A stretch of DNA of 64,000 nucleotides, from the NCBI GenBank assembly GCA_965205255.1, contig OZ242051.1:2790001-2854000 (forward strand), written 5' to 3'. Below the pieces are notes generated by a model. It made no database searches, was not told where the DNA came from, and worked only from the letters and a program-made list of their open reading frames with translations. Both the position numbers and the translations under genes were made by a program. This DNA is from G965205255 sp965205255. GTDB taxonomy: Bacteria; Pseudomonadota; Gammaproteobacteria; Pseudomonadales; Endozoicomonadaceae. The number at the start of each line of letters is the position of its first letter. Within the stretch, counting starts at the first letter, position 1. Positions 8,878-20,128 of this stretch are shown piece after piece.

Positions 8878-10281
8878 ATGATGAGTAGAGTTAATTGTTG
8901 TGCTGTACTGGATGTTGGTAAAACTAATGTAAAACTGCACATTATTGATGCAAATTATCAGATGCTATATTGCGCAAATCTAACAAATAAAGTCCTGACT
9001 TCTGAGCCCTATCCGCATGTTGATGTAACTGGAATTTGGAAGTGGTTTATTAAGCATTTGAGAAAAGCTGCTTCTCAGTACGTTATTTCTGCGATCAATG
9101 TATCAGCACATGGTGCTACTATTGCGTGTGTTAATGATAATAATTTGGTTGTGCCAATTATTGATTATGAGTGGGGTGGAGTTGAGGTATCTTCACAAGC
9201 GTATAATGCTATCCGCCCATCATTTGATGAAACCTTTTCGCCAAAACTTCCCCATGGTCTAAACGTCGGATTGCAGCTTTTTTGGATTGAAGAGTGTTTT
9301 TCTGAAGTATTTTATTCCATAACAACCATATTGATGTACCCTCAGTTTTGGGTGTGGAGAATGACTGGTATCGGTGTTAGTGAGTATACGTCATTCGGCA
9401 GTCATACTGATTTGTGGAATGTAAAACAACTGGATTTTTCCAGCCTTGTCCAAAAAAGAAACTGGCGTGACAGGTTTCCACCATTTTGCGGAGCAAAAGA
9501 TCCTGTAGCTTATGTTTCTCAAGCATTTGCAGAGCAAACAGGTATCAGTAAAAACTGTGTCGTTTACCCAGGGTTGCACGACAGTAATTCAAGTTTTTTC
9601 CGGTATATGGATAGTGAAGGAAATGTTGATAAGACTATTATTTCTACCGGTACATGGGTGGTGCTTTTTTCTCCGTCAACGCCTATGTCTTCTATTGATG
9701 AGTCAAAAGACATGTTGGCAAATATTGATATAAATGCAAAACCGGTTCCCTGTGCACGATTTATGGGTGGAAGAGAATATAGCGTAATATGTGATTTATT
9801 AAATTCGCCTGTAAATCAGACTACAGAAAAGACAGATATTCAAAAGCTTATTAGTCAGCAGGTAATGGTTTTACCAAGCTTTGGTGAAGGGAGTGGGCCT
9901 TTTGGGCGAGTCTATGGCAAAATTGTAGGGGAGGCGAGCCACGGTGCCGCATTGGCAACACTGTATTGCGCACTAATGACTAAATATGTGTTAACCCTTT
10001 TGGAAAATACGGAAGATATAGTAATTGAAGGTGTTTTTTCTAAAAACAAATGGTTTTGTTCACTATTGGCACAGTTGGTTTTTCCCGCTGTAGTTTGGTT
10101 GTCAACAGAAGAGACAGGTGCTGTAACAGGTGCTGCCAGACTTTGTATGAAGGATTCGAACAAGCTTTGTAAACCAATATTATTAGAACAGTGTGAGATA
10201 GTTGAAATTATTGGGTTAAGGGATTACTACTCGCAATGGGTTCATTGTTCTACTAAACGAGTGGGTAATGCCAAAGCCTGA
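8878..10281 (+). CDS. FGGY-family carbohydrate kinase, probable L-rhamnulokinase
   Basis: The 467-residue product is an FGGY-family sugar kinase: the N-terminal phosphate-binding loop reads AVLDVGKTNVKLHIID, the central segment GLHDSNSSFFRYM carries the usual catalytic aspartate region, and STGTWVVLFSP matches the ATP-site strand. In this context it should phosphorylate L-rhamnulose at C1, between the isomerase and the aldolase. It is divergent from the other pathway genes. Two adjacent ATG codons (8878 and 8881) can start it and the ribosome site is weak, so the exact start is open by one codon. The remaining uncertainty is the substrate; L-fuculose or another ketose cannot be excluded. Confidence 0.85.
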   Translation: MMSRVNCCAVLDVGKTNVKLHIIDANYQMLYCANLTNKVLTSEPYPHVDVTGIWKWFIKHLRKAASQYVISAINVSAHGATIACVNDNNLVVPIIDYEWGGVEVSSQAYNAIRPSFDETFSPKLPHGLNVGLQLFWIEECFSEVFYSITTILMYPQFWVWRMTGIGVSEYTSFGSHTDLWNVKQLDFSSLVQKRNWRDRFPPFCGAKDPVAYVSQAFAEQTGISKNCVVYPGLHDSNSSFFRYMDSEGNVDKTIISTGTWVVLFSPSTPMSSIDESKDMLANIDINAKPVPCARFMGGREYSVICDLLNSPVNQTTEKTDIQKLISQQVMVLPSFGEGSGPFGRVYGKIVGEASHGAALATLYCALMTKYVLTLLENTEDIVIEGVFSKNKWFCSLLAQLVFPAVVWLSTEETGAVTGAARLCMKDSNKLCKPILLEQCEIVEIIGLRDYYSQWVHCSTKRVGNAKA

Positions 10282-10484
10282 TTTGATCTGTTGTTATGAA
10301 ATGTTTTAATCGGCTGTAGTTAAAGGCAAAGTGGCGATTGACAGTCTGATTGATAGCATATCAGTTGTGAGAAACTTTTAATGACAACAGAAAGATTAGA
10401 AAAATAGTGTTAACAAGCATTCAGAAGCGGGTTTTGGTCTGAAACTTTTTAATGAAAAATAAGTTGAAGTGTTGTGAATAGCGC
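10282..10484. other. Upstream region of the 16S rRNA promoters
   Basis: This is AT-rich sequence between the kinase and the rRNA promoters. A short segment at about 10419-10440 (CAGAAGCGGGTTTTGGTCT) resembles a decayed end of the dispersed palindromic element. The A/T-rich stretch just before P1 could serve as an UP element. Nothing else is recognised. Confidence 0.4.
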
Positions 10485-10512
10485 TTGACAATCCCCGTAA
10501 TTTGCGTAGAAT
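10485..10512 (+). promoter_or_regulatory. 16S rRNA promoter P1
   Basis: A perfect -35 box TTGACA (10485-10490) is followed after 16 bases by TAGAAT (10507-10512). The same GCGCTTGACA context is repeated at P2, giving the tandem arrangement typical of rRNA genes. Confidence 0.85.
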
Positions 10513-10610
10513 GCACAACTCATTCGGCAGGTGGCTTCTTGAAAACGGCAACGTAAACGTTTAGCTAGCTCGAGGAGAAGAAAAGTTGTAAAGGCTTATA
10601 AATAAAGCGC

Positions 10611-10638
10611 TTGACAATGAAATTCAAATCGGTAGAAT
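10611..10638 (+). promoter_or_regulatory. 16S rRNA promoter P2
   Basis: TTGACA (10611-10616) and TAGAAT (10633-10638) are separated by 16 bases, with the same GCGC prefix and the same -10 box as P1. Transcription would start about 225 bases before the mature 16S end. Confidence 0.85.
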
Positions 10639-10715
10639 ACATCGGCACTGAATGATTGAAAGCAATAAATGATATTGCAGGGTTTAAGATTATAATGATT
10701 GATATCTTGAATCAA

Positions 10716-10727
10716 GTTCTTTAAAAA
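10716..10727 (+). promoter_or_regulatory. boxA-like antitermination site in the 16S leader
   Basis: GTTCTTTAAAAA resembles the boxA core (TGCTCTTTAA) of rRNA leaders that recruits the Nus antitermination complex. It lies between P2 and the processing stem, the expected position. Confidence 0.65.
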
Positions 10728-10731
10728 TAGA

Positions 10732-10747
10732 ATCAGACAATTCGTGT
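10732..10747 (+). promoter_or_regulatory. 5' arm of the pre-16S processing stem
   Basis: ATCAGACAATTCGTGT pairs over 16 positions (one G-U) with ACACGAATTGTTTGAT at 12432-12447, enclosing the mature 16S. This is the RNase III-type precursor stem. Confidence 0.8.
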
Positions 10748-10867
10748 GGGCACTTGTTTTGATGAGAATAAATATTCATTACAAGTAGCTCGTGAATTCA
10801 TAGTAATTTTGCGTTATGCGTAATGAGCCAGATTTTGGTAGTTTAGATTAAAGCTACCGGTATGATT

Positions 10868-12407
<1,540 letters not shown>

Positions 12408-12431
12408 ACGATACTCATCTGGCAGGTGTCT

Positions 12432-12447
12432 ACACGAATTGTTTGAT
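12432..12447 (+). promoter_or_regulatory. 3' arm of the pre-16S processing stem
   Basis: ACACGAATTGTTTGAT is the partner of 10732-10747. Its presence shows that 16S maturation can proceed without a downstream 23S gene. Confidence 0.8.
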
Positions 12448-12539
12448 TATTGCCACAGGCAATGAAGTTATTGAATCAGTTTTCACTAATAGTGAATATT
12501 TAGAGCTGTTTTTATATATGTTATAAATTGAATTTTTTT

Positions 12540-12564
12540 ACCGCTATTTTAGCGGTTTTTTTTT
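12540..12564 (+). terminator. Rho-independent terminator of the 16S transcript
   Basis: Stem ACCGCT / AGCGGT with loop ATTTT is followed by a run of nine T. It ends the 16S transcript and makes it monocistronic. On the opposite strand the hairpin is followed by A, so it would not terminate the RHS gene. Confidence 0.85.
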
Positions 12565-12640
12565 GTTAGAAAAAAGGTACAAAAGCACTTCCAGTCATTG
12601 ATCGGGAATACAATAAAAAAATATTACGATCCAATATTCA

Positions 12641-15600
12641 TTAGTTTGCATCTGCAGGTGGTTGCATGTCAGGGTGGTGAAGTAACCATAGTAACATTGA
12701 CATTACCATGGCACTATCATTGTTCATGTTATCAGTATTTCGTCCTAAAACTGTAATCGACTCTAAATCTGAATCTGAATCCGTGTCTGAGCCTGAGTTT
12801 GGTTGTTCTGGTGCTCTTTGAGTATTGATTGGTGAGCGGGAGCGAGCTCTTGTCATTGCTGAATTTGTACTTGCTATTTTTCTGGACTCTCTGAAATCAC
12901 GTCTCATCATTACTTTTTTTGTAGAATGCCAAATCTGATGAAGGTGATCACAATTAGTGCAATGAGAAGGTTGTTCACCAGTATGGAGGTGGTGAGCAAT
13001 TGTATCACTATTGTTGCGCATACTTCTGCGACAGAACTTACAGGAAAAAGGTAGACCGTTATAAGGTGGATGCATTTCCATGTGCGCTGCTAAAGTATTT
13101 TCATCTTGAAACATCATGCCACATATTTCGCACTTGTGATAGTTGTTATGCACTTTAATGCCGGCTTTACCTGCAAAATAGCAATGTTTTTTATACACTT
13201 CAAGATTATATACAGTTGTTACCTGACCTTGATGATAAGGCTTGCCGCAATTATGAAATTTGTATTTCGGACAAATAATAGCTACCTTCTCTCCTGACGA
13301 ATTTATCAACAAATCAGTTGAAGATAATTGTGATACAGGTATATATTGATGTTTTTCCATTACATAAAACGGGTGCTCAGGGGTAGCATGAATATGACTG
13401 ATTTCTCCGGTATTTTCGTTCTTAAAGGTATAGTCTTTCACTGTTTGTACATGACGAATAAATAAGCCACTTACAGGTCGTGAAGTGGGTTCTTGCAAAG
13501 CAGTCTGACTGATCTGTACAGTAGAGTTAATGAACATATGAGCCTTAATATGATTAACTCCCATCTCAGGAAAATTTAAACTGATATAACCCTGCTTTTT
13601 TTGCAACATCTGATAATAGATCACCCATTTTAGAGAACGTAGCAGATGTATATGCTCCTGACAAAACAGTATCGATGGAGTAGTTACCAAGGGACTAGCT
13701 ATAGTACTTTTTTTGAGCAAACTAACTGACATGGCCGTACAGTTAATCGGTAAGTCGTGTTGAAGGGATGCCTTATAAGGAAATGTTTTGGAATAAATCA
13801 AGTCAACTGCATACCAATGTAACATTCTTGTTTTGTCAGGTGGTGATTTTTGTAGAAATGAAGAATTTTTTGGAGCGGTTAAGATTTGTTCACCTAAGTG
13901 CACTGTGCTGATCGACTTTTGTTTGTTTGAAGCCAAAGTAATCGGGGTTTCTTGCGTAAAACAGTGCTCGCTATCGTCATCGACTGCCAGTTCTTTAAGT
14001 TCTTTAGAAAAATTTTTTGCTCCGCTCTCAGGCGCAGTGTAGGACATAGCTCCCAATTCTGCTGTTATAAAGGAGGCAGTCATTAATAACTGAGAAATAT
14101 TATTAAGTACGGCAGCATCTGATACAATACCGCTTTTTTCACTCAGGCCCATGCCTGAACTTATGCCACCGGTAACGCCGGATAATGTACCGGTTATTCC
14201 GGATGTTATTAGCATTGAGGATGTCAGGGCTCCTGAACTTACTATTCCGCCTGCAGTATTGACTCCCCCTAAGCCGATCATGCCGAGATTTGAGATAATA
14301 TCGAAACTTTTGCTGGCAATAGACAAGCTTTTATTTTCCGGATGCGCAGTGCTTGCTATTTGCAATGATCCAGAGGCGGTACTGCTCACGCCCATCATTG
14401 TGGCTGAAGCTATGCCTGCGGCTATCAGTGATGTATCTATACCTGATGCAACCATAAGCCCTGGAAAAACTACTCCAAACACCAGATTTGTAACAATGCC
14501 CAATCCGCCAATTATATAATTAGCCCATTTTGGCATGTGTCCACTGGGATCTGTATTCATGACCGGATTGTTTGCAGAAAACCCATAGCCGTCTATTTGC
14601 ACGAACGGGCTTAGACTGTCTTTGAGCATAAAATGACGGTATACTGGATTATAAGCCCGATAACCCCCTCCCAGAAACTGGTAGCCAGTGGCTGGGTCGG
14701 TCATCTGATTATCAAAATCTGGCTCATGTTTCTGCCACCAGTTTTTTTGATTGTTCAAAAACAACCGTGCAGGTAAGCTTTGATTCTCTCTGCTGAAACG
14801 ATCATACAGCATTCCGTAAGGGCTATAAGTGTTATCCTTTAACCATTTTCCTGTGTTACTAAACGTATCTAACACATCTCCTTTATAGTTATGTAAATAC
14901 CAGCGATTAATGACACCGTCTTCACTGTGCGCGATATCTCCGAGTTCGACGCTGACATGACGTTTATGCTGATCATCGTTCTGTATCTGCGCCACTATCC
15001 TTTTGTTTTGATACAGCATATAAAGTGGTTTCTGACGGGGGGTATTCTGGGCGGTAAAGCTTTGCTCGGCTATTTGGTAACCATTACTATCATAATTGTA
15101 ACGGGTATATGCTCCCGTTTTAGCAAGAGTAAACCGGTCAAGTTGTCCTAGTGCGTTATAATGCAGCAAATTGCCATCGGTATCACTAATAATTCTTCCA
15201 AGCGCATCATAGGTGAGTATTTTGGGTATTGCAGAATAACGCTGATTTTGCCAATGGGTAGTAATGGCAACTAAGCGATGCGGGTCATACATCGACGCAG
15301 GGTTGTCTGTACCAGCATAGGTATAGGTTATTTTTTTTCTAGCGGATGATCCGGTGTGAGCGATTAGCAACTCACTGACTGTTTTAAGATTATTCCAACT
15401 ATCGAAGGTGTAGTGTTGTGAGAAAATTTGTGGAGGACTCGTGAGCCTGCTTCCCTGTGTATCAGTATCACGGGGGCATAGATCGCTAATCGTATCAGGT
15501 TGACCGGTAGTGTGGCAGTGCATGTCAGTCAGATTATTGAGTTTATCATAAATATAGACTTGTGTGGCGCTGGTCTGGTTTTCCTGCCGGGTTATGCTAG

Positions 15601-18600
15601 TAATGTTGTTGGTATCGGGATCTCTTATATACAGACGTCGTTGAAAAAAATGATCGTTAGTGGTTGTTACCTTGTCTACTTGACCTAAAGAGTTATAGGT
15701 TAACTGTTCAGTGAGAACAGAGCCGATGTGTATCGTTTTTGGCCTACCAAACTTATCGTAACTAGTTGTGGTTAAATGCCTTGGAACTGTCTCTGATGCT
15801 AATTGCACAAAAGATGACGTCACATGTCCTATAACATCGTGAGTAAAGGTATAGCGATTTCCCATAATATCTGTCCTTGTTGCTAACTTCCCAAAACGGT
15901 CGTAGGTAAAATAGCGGCTACCGGTGGGGTAATGAAGCATGGCAGCAGATGGAAAATTTTTTGGTGGTTGACGCGAAATACATGAAATTTGACTTGTATT
16001 TGGATCATATTCATAATGCAAATGACTAACTTGGTCTTCTTTATCAGATAATTTCCAAGTCACTGGATTGTAGATGTATTTCACATAAGGGTGTCCATCA
16101 ACAGCAATCATTGTTTTACCAAGGCTGTTGTATTGATAGGTGAATAGATGCCCTCGCGGAGCATCTTTGGTCGGTGGTGTTATCATGCTTGTCAGACGTC
16201 CGTCTGCATCATAGTGATAGATTCGCTTTTGACCTGTCTGACTAATCTCCCATAGCATAAGCCCTTGACTGTTATAACTCCTGCTACCCAGTATGTGACA
16301 CGCATGTTGACCGACAGGTTGTACGCACCGTGCCAGAATAAATCCTTGTAAATCAATGGCATCTCTTATTACTCTGCCATCAGGTGTTTCTGTGGCCACC
16401 AGATCACCGGCTTTCCATCTCCATTTCGTGGTGGCACCATTGCCAAGGGTTTGCTTGACTTGGCGACCATTACCATCGTAGCTAGTGGTCACTCGGGTGT
16501 ACCATGCTTTCGCTTTTATAGCTGCTCGTACAAAGGCGAAAATACCATTTTTTCCTTCAGTGGGTAACAGTCCTTTACTATTTAACGACTTTAGTGAGAG
16601 TGGTGGTTGTAGCTGAGCACGCAGTGCCCGTAATTGTGCCTGCAGCGCATTTGAATATAAAGGTTTGCTCTTTTTGGTGATGGTGGGATCTAGTGGAAAA
16701 ATATATTGAGCTAGCTGTTTTCCCAGCACATTGGCATCGATTACCTTGAGTGTTGGTCCTAAAGTAGGGTAATGATCTGAAGCGTTGGGCGTTAAAAATG
16801 GATTACCTGTGGCAAGATTGTAGCTAATTTTGCGCCGGTCAGGATAATCTCTCACAGTAATGCGGATCATTCCGTCGGGTGTTTTTTCCCATACCTCACG
16901 ATTTAGCATGTTATACCCGTATTTAGTGGTTAGTGCAATAAGTGGTCCTGGCTTTGAGTCGTGACTGTCTCCGGCGTGCCAGACTGTTTCTGTCGCTGGT
17001 TTCTCAGTAGGTGTATAGGTGATCTTTGAATCAGGAATCCAGTTAGTGTTTCCTTCCATAGAGTCACCAGCTTCAGAGGCAAACCTGTGCCATGTGGATA
17101 ATACGTGATTATCAGCAAATACCGTTTTTGTTTGCCCTTTATGTGGATAGGTGGTAACCACTGCTATTTCTTGAGGTGTCACAATGTAGTGCCATGTTGT
17201 GATTTTTGGTTGCCCTCCTGTTGTTGGAGTCATCACTTCTCTGACAGGTCGGTTCCACTGATCATAACTCCAGGTAGTATGTATCAGTTTTAATGGGTCA
17301 TCTTCTGCTAATTTTAATCCGTTGGTCAATGAATAGATGGATGTTCCCAAAGAGTAGGGCATGAATTTTACATTATGGCGGTCCATGGAACCTCTGGTCG
17401 CTATACTTTCTGGAGAGGATGATATAGTGATGGTACGAGTATGTTTTATGGAATCAGCGTGGTTGTGTATCTGAAATATTAGCTGTGTGGTAGGGTGTCT
17501 TAACATTGCCAGTATTGAACTTTGTAACGGTTTATTAACGATGTTCGGGATAGAATTGGTGAATTTCATTATTTTCACCTGTGTTAATTGTCCGTAGTCA
17601 GATTTATTTTGATTCAGCTCATATTGATAACAGGTTTGTATAATGACTTGTTTTGTTGTCAGTTCTGGAAGACGGTCACCTTTTTTGATTTTTAAACACG
17701 CAGAAATTGGTAAAGCGCCTACTTTTTTTGTTTTTACCTGCCAAAAACTAGGTGAACTATTGCTACTCGCCTGAGTTGATTTGCTTTTTGTCTGTCGGTG
17801 TGTTGTTTTCACAGGCAATCGAATATAGTCGTATTCTACTTCGGCAACAGCTGTAGAATCATCCTGGATATGTTGTTTTGCTGGAATTTGCATGATCTTT
17901 TCCGGCATGGTGTTTGCAGGCCAGTCAGGATCAATAGCTGGGCAATGGTTATCACCTTGAGGTGGACAATATTGAGTAAAAGTCTCTCGACCGTAGGCGT
18001 CCTTTTGCCAGATTACCTGGCCTGAAGAATTATAACGCTTTTGTTGTATTTCATGCTTGGGTTTAATGGTAAAATCTTGTTGTCCGTCAGATGAATACAA
18101 TGTTTCTGTTATTTTTTGAGGCTGAGAGTAATCTGGAGGCAGGTCATCAAACCGAGTATTTTTCCATGGTGTGTATTCTTTATAACTAGATGCTATCAGA
18201 GTTCGGGTTTGATCGCTGTATTCCTTCACCCGTAATGGAAGGTGATACTTATTGTAAACGGTGGTAGTTGAGACAAGGCCATTATCTACAGTAACCTGAT
18301 AGGTGTAACTGCTTTCCCTGTCCATTAAATTATCCCTGCCGGGTATCATACTGACTCCGGCTTGATATCCCGTATAGTTATGCTTGTTATCGGTTTCTAT
18401 ACTGTACTTATACCATAGGTGTTGCTCTGAAACAGCCTGTTTGCTGAACTTAGGGGGGGTGGTGATCTGTTCAGTGACAACGGGAAGAAAGGCATGATTC
18501 ATCCCAACGGGTAGCCCATGAAATTGTGCACTGATGTGACTGGATTCCTGATTATATAAAAATGTCGTTTTTTCGCCTGTCGGCTCTGTAATACAGTGTA

Positions 18601-19678
18601 ATAATGAAGGGCGATTACCTTGCGTGTCATAGGCAAAGCTTAATGTTGCTGGCTGATCACTATTACTGATTCCATAACTTGATAATGATGCCATCGTCAC
18701 TGATCGTACTATTGGTGTACCGTTGACTACAAAGGTATGAATAATCAGTGTTTGCTGGCCATGGATCGTAATATCAGGACCCTGATAGGTCAGCCATACA
18801 CCATTGTCTGGACAGGCGTTAAGTTTGTCATGAATTTGTGAAGTGGTGAGAGAGTGTGCGCAGACGTAAATCAGGTGACGAGTTATGTCTTGCGGTCCAT
18901 TGCGGTCATAATAGAACCAAACTCGCCGTCCATCGCGACTTTCTTCCCAGTCTTCATATCCGTGTAGCAGGTGCTCACGAACCCCCGTGTCCATTGTAAT
19001 GACCCAGTTCCCTGGAGTGCCGTTAATTTTCACGTCATTAAGCTTATGTCTTAAAGGTTGCCAGATAGTCTTTCCTTGGCTGTTTCGGACACTGATCATG
19101 GTAAAAGCATGCCCGTCTCCTGTTATGATCTCTGTGGTTTTATGTCCTGCGATTTCTGAAGATGAAGGGTGTTCATTTCCTACGTTAAAACTCCAGTGTG
19201 AACCTAAGCCAAACGGGCTTGATTTCAAAGCAGAAGGTCCGCCAGTATAAGAAAGTGTCAGGTCACGTCTGCCTTGTCCCTGATCAAAGAGAAAGCTGGC
19301 TAATGTAGTAGTAAAATAAGCATTACCGGTTCGGGAGTCCACAGATGCATTCCAGTTGTTATGGAAATTATTAGCATTAGAGGGTAAGGCACTCTGACCA
19401 TTAGCTAATGAAGGTAGAATAAACTGAGGAGAAAGAAATGCATGTAGTTGCGCTGATCTGTGTACCTGCTGTAGATGAGTGTGCAACACTTTTGAAGAAA
19501 AAAACGGTTGTGAGTACTTGGTAGCATGATGCTTACTATCGGTGGCTTGTGCGCTTTGCTCAATAGAGAATAAAAAAAGGAAAGCGATGATAAAAACTAA
19601 TGTTTTTGTTAACAGACTATTCTCTACTGAAATTTTCAATGAATTTATATTTTTTTGAAGTAATGTAAAAATATTCAT
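12641..19678 (-). CDS. RHS/YD-repeat protein with Hint autoprocessing domain and C2H2 zinc-finger C-terminal tip
   Basis: The 2345-residue protein starts with a basic, hydrophobic signal-like segment (TLVFIIAFLFLFSIEQSAQA, about residues 30-49). Many YD repeats such as YDRFGKLATRTDIMGNRYTF follow. The RHS core ends with YQFLGGGYRAYNPVYRHFM and NPVMNTDPSGH near residue 1710. A glycine-rich, partly hydrophobic stretch (about 1713-1900) links it to a Hint domain from Cys1906 (CFTQETPITL), containing HATPEHPFYV and ending VHN at 2176-2178. Hint domains of this type cleave after the terminal Asn, which would release a 167-residue tip. The tip has a perfect C2H2 finger (C2183, C2186, H2199, H2203), a second finger-like motif (C2213, C2216, H2229, H2232) followed by a TGEQP linker, and a third CxxC near 2240. 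Its tail contains RARSRSP and an acidic serine stretch. In polymorphic toxins the tip is the effector. I see no RhsA-type cognate immunity gene beside it. A nucleic-acid-binding role in host cells is inference. Confidence 0.85.
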   Translation of the reverse strand: MNIFTLLQKNINSLKISVENSLLTKTLVFIIAFLFLFSIEQSAQATDSKHHATKYSQPFFSSKVLHTHLQQVHRSAQLHAFLSPQFILPSLANGQSALPSNANNFHNNWNASVDSRTGNAYFTTTLASFLFDQGQGRRDLTLSYTGGPSALKSSPFGLGSHWSFNVGNEHPSSSEIAGHKTTEIITGDGHAFTMISVRNSQGKTIWQPLRHKLNDVKINGTPGNWVITMDTGVREHLLHGYEDWEESRDGRRVWFYYDRNGPQDITRHLIYVCAHSLTTSQIHDKLNACPDNGVWLTYQGPDITIHGQQTLIIHTFVVNGTPIVRSVTMASLSSYGISNSDQPATLSFAYDTQGNRPSLLHCITEPTGEKTTFLYNQESSHISAQFHGLPVGMNHAFLPVVTEQITTPPKFSKQAVSEQHLWYKYSIETDNKHNYTGYQAGVSMIPGRDNLMDRESSYTYQVTVDNGLVSTTTVYNKYHLPLRVKEYSDQTRTLIASSYKEYTPWKNTRFDDLPPDYSQPQKITETLYSSDGQQDFTIKPKHEIQQKRYNSSGQVIWQKDAYGRETFTQYCPPQGDNHCPAIDPDWPANTMPEKIMQIPAKQHIQDDSTAVAEVEYDYIRLPVKTTHRQTKSKSTQASSNSSPSFWQVKTKKVGALPISACLKIKKGDRLPELTTKQVIIQTCYQYELNQNKSDYGQLTQVKIMKFTNSIPNIVNKPLQSSILAMLRHPTTQLIFQIHNHADSIKHTRTITISSSPESIATRGSMDRHNVKFMPYSLGTSIYSLTNGLKLAEDDPLKLIHTTWSYDQWNRPVREVMTPTTGGQPKITTWHYIVTPQEIAVVTTYPHKGQTKTVFADNHVLSTWHRFASEAGDSMEGNTNWIPDSKITYTPTEKPATETVWHAGDSHDSKPGPLIALTTKYGYNMLNREVWEKTPDGMIRITVRDYPDRRKISYNLATGNPFLTPNASDHYPTLGPTLKVIDANVLGKQLAQYIFPLDPTITKKSKPLYSNALQAQLRALRAQLQPPLSLKSLNSKGLLPTEGKNGIFAFVRAAIKAKAWYTRVTTSYDGNGRQVKQTLGNGATTKWRWKAGDLVATETPDGRVIRDAIDLQGFILARCVQPVGQHACHILGSRSYNSQGLMLWEISQTGQKRIYHYDADGRLTSMITPPTKDAPRGHLFTYQYNSLGKTMIAVDGHPYVKYIYNPVTWKLSDKEDQVSHLHYEYDPNTSQISCISRQPPKNFPSAAMLHYPTGSRYFTYDRFGKLATRTDIMGNRYTFTHDVIGHVTSSFVQLASETVPRHLTTTSYDKFGRPKTIHIGSVLTEQLTYNSLGQVDKVTTTNDHFFQRRLYIRDPDTNNITSITRQENQTSATQVYIYDKLNNLTDMHCHTTGQPDTISDLCPRDTDTQGSRLTSPPQIFSQHYTFDSWNNLKTVSELLIAHTGSSARKKITYTYAGTDNPASMYDPHRLVAITTHWQNQRYSAIPKILTYDALGRIISDTDGNLLHYNALGQLDRFTLAKTGAYTRYNYDSNGYQIAEQSFTAQNTPRQKPLYMLYQNKRIVAQIQNDDQHKRHVSVELGDIAHSEDGVINRWYLHNYKGDVLDTFSNTGKWLKDNTYSPYGMLYDRFSRENQSLPARLFLNNQKNWWQKHEPDFDNQMTDPATGYQFLGGGYRAYNPVYRHFMLKDSLSPFVQIDGYGFSANNPVMNTDPSGHMPKWANYIIGGLGIVTNLVFGVVFPGLMVASGIDTSLIAAGIASATMMGVSSTASGSLQIASTAHPENKSLSIASKSFDIISNLGMIGLGGVNTAGGIVSSGALTSSMLITSGITGTLSGVTGGISSGMGLSEKSGIVSDAAVLNNISQLLMTASFITAELGAMSYTAPESGAKNFSKELKELAVDDDSEHCFTQETPITLASNKQKSISTVHLGEQILTAPKNSSFLQKSPPDKTRMLHWYAVDLIYSKTFPYKASLQHDLPINCTAMSVSLLKKSTIASPLVTTPSILFCQEHIHLLRSLKWVIYYQMLQKKQGYISLNFPEMGVNHIKAHMFINSTVQISQTALQEPTSRPVSGLFIRHVQTVKDYTFKNENTGEISHIHATPEHPFYVMEKHQYIPVSQLSSTDLLINSSGEKVAIICPKYKFHNCGKPYHQGQVTTVYNLEVYKKHCYFAGKAGIKVHNNYHKCEICGMMFQDENTLAAHMEMHPPYNGLPFSCKFCRRSMRNNSDTIAHHLHTGEQPSHCTNCDHLHQIWHSTKKVMMRRDFRESRKIASTNSAMTRARSRSPINTQRAPEQPNSGSDTDSDSDLESITVLGRNTDNMNNDSAMVMSMLLWLLHHPDMQPPADAN

Positions 19679-20041
19679 AAATCGATAGAAATTAAGTGAG
19701 AGAGGCTCAAGAGAATTGGCATTTTTGGCTAATGCATCTTTTAAATCCAGTCAATACGGTGTGACATTAATTTCATTTTAGATGGTTATTTAAAATAATC
19801 GAGATAATGAAACCTTTTGTTGCCAGATAGTTAATTTAAGGTTTGGTTAAAAAAAGGGTTGATGGGGTTGATTGACTAAAATTTACATGACTTGATAGTT
19901 GTGAAAACTCTATAGAATAAAAGTGACAACTATACTGGTTTTTGTTTTTTATGCAGACAATAAAAACATTGGATTCTAAAGCATAATTTTCTGGCTTTTA
20001 ACCAAGTGGTAACAATCAGATTGTTTTTTATTATAATAAAA
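19679..20041. other. AT-rich spacer upstream of the RHS gene
   Basis: This 363-base spacer should contain the promoter of the RHS gene (minus strand) and the end of the tRNA transcript (minus strand). I find no confident promoter, terminator hairpin or reading frame in it. Confidence 0.4.
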
Positions 20042-20118
20042 TGGCGGACCGGACGGGACTCGAACCCGCGACCTCCGGCGTGACAGGCCGGCATTCTAAC
20101 CAGCTGAACTACCGGTCC
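20042..20118 (-). tRNA. tRNA-Asp (GTC)
   Basis: On the minus strand a 77-base cloverleaf starts GGACCGG and ends CCGGTCC-G-CCA. The anticodon loop is CTGTCAC with anticodon GTC and the T arm is GGTTCGAGTCC. CCA is encoded. The copy at 20319-20395 is identical. Confidence 0.97.
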
Positions 20119-20128
20119 GCAACGATTT

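Noticed and set aside
12448..12640. Spacer tRNA or start of a 23S gene after 16S
   Set aside because: Only a small hairpin (about 12481-12495) and a terminator are present; no tRNA or 23S sequence.
14151..14519. 122-residue plus-strand frame inside the RHS gene
   Set aside because: It is the antisense shadow of the glycine- and alanine-rich linker of the RHS protein, without a start signal.
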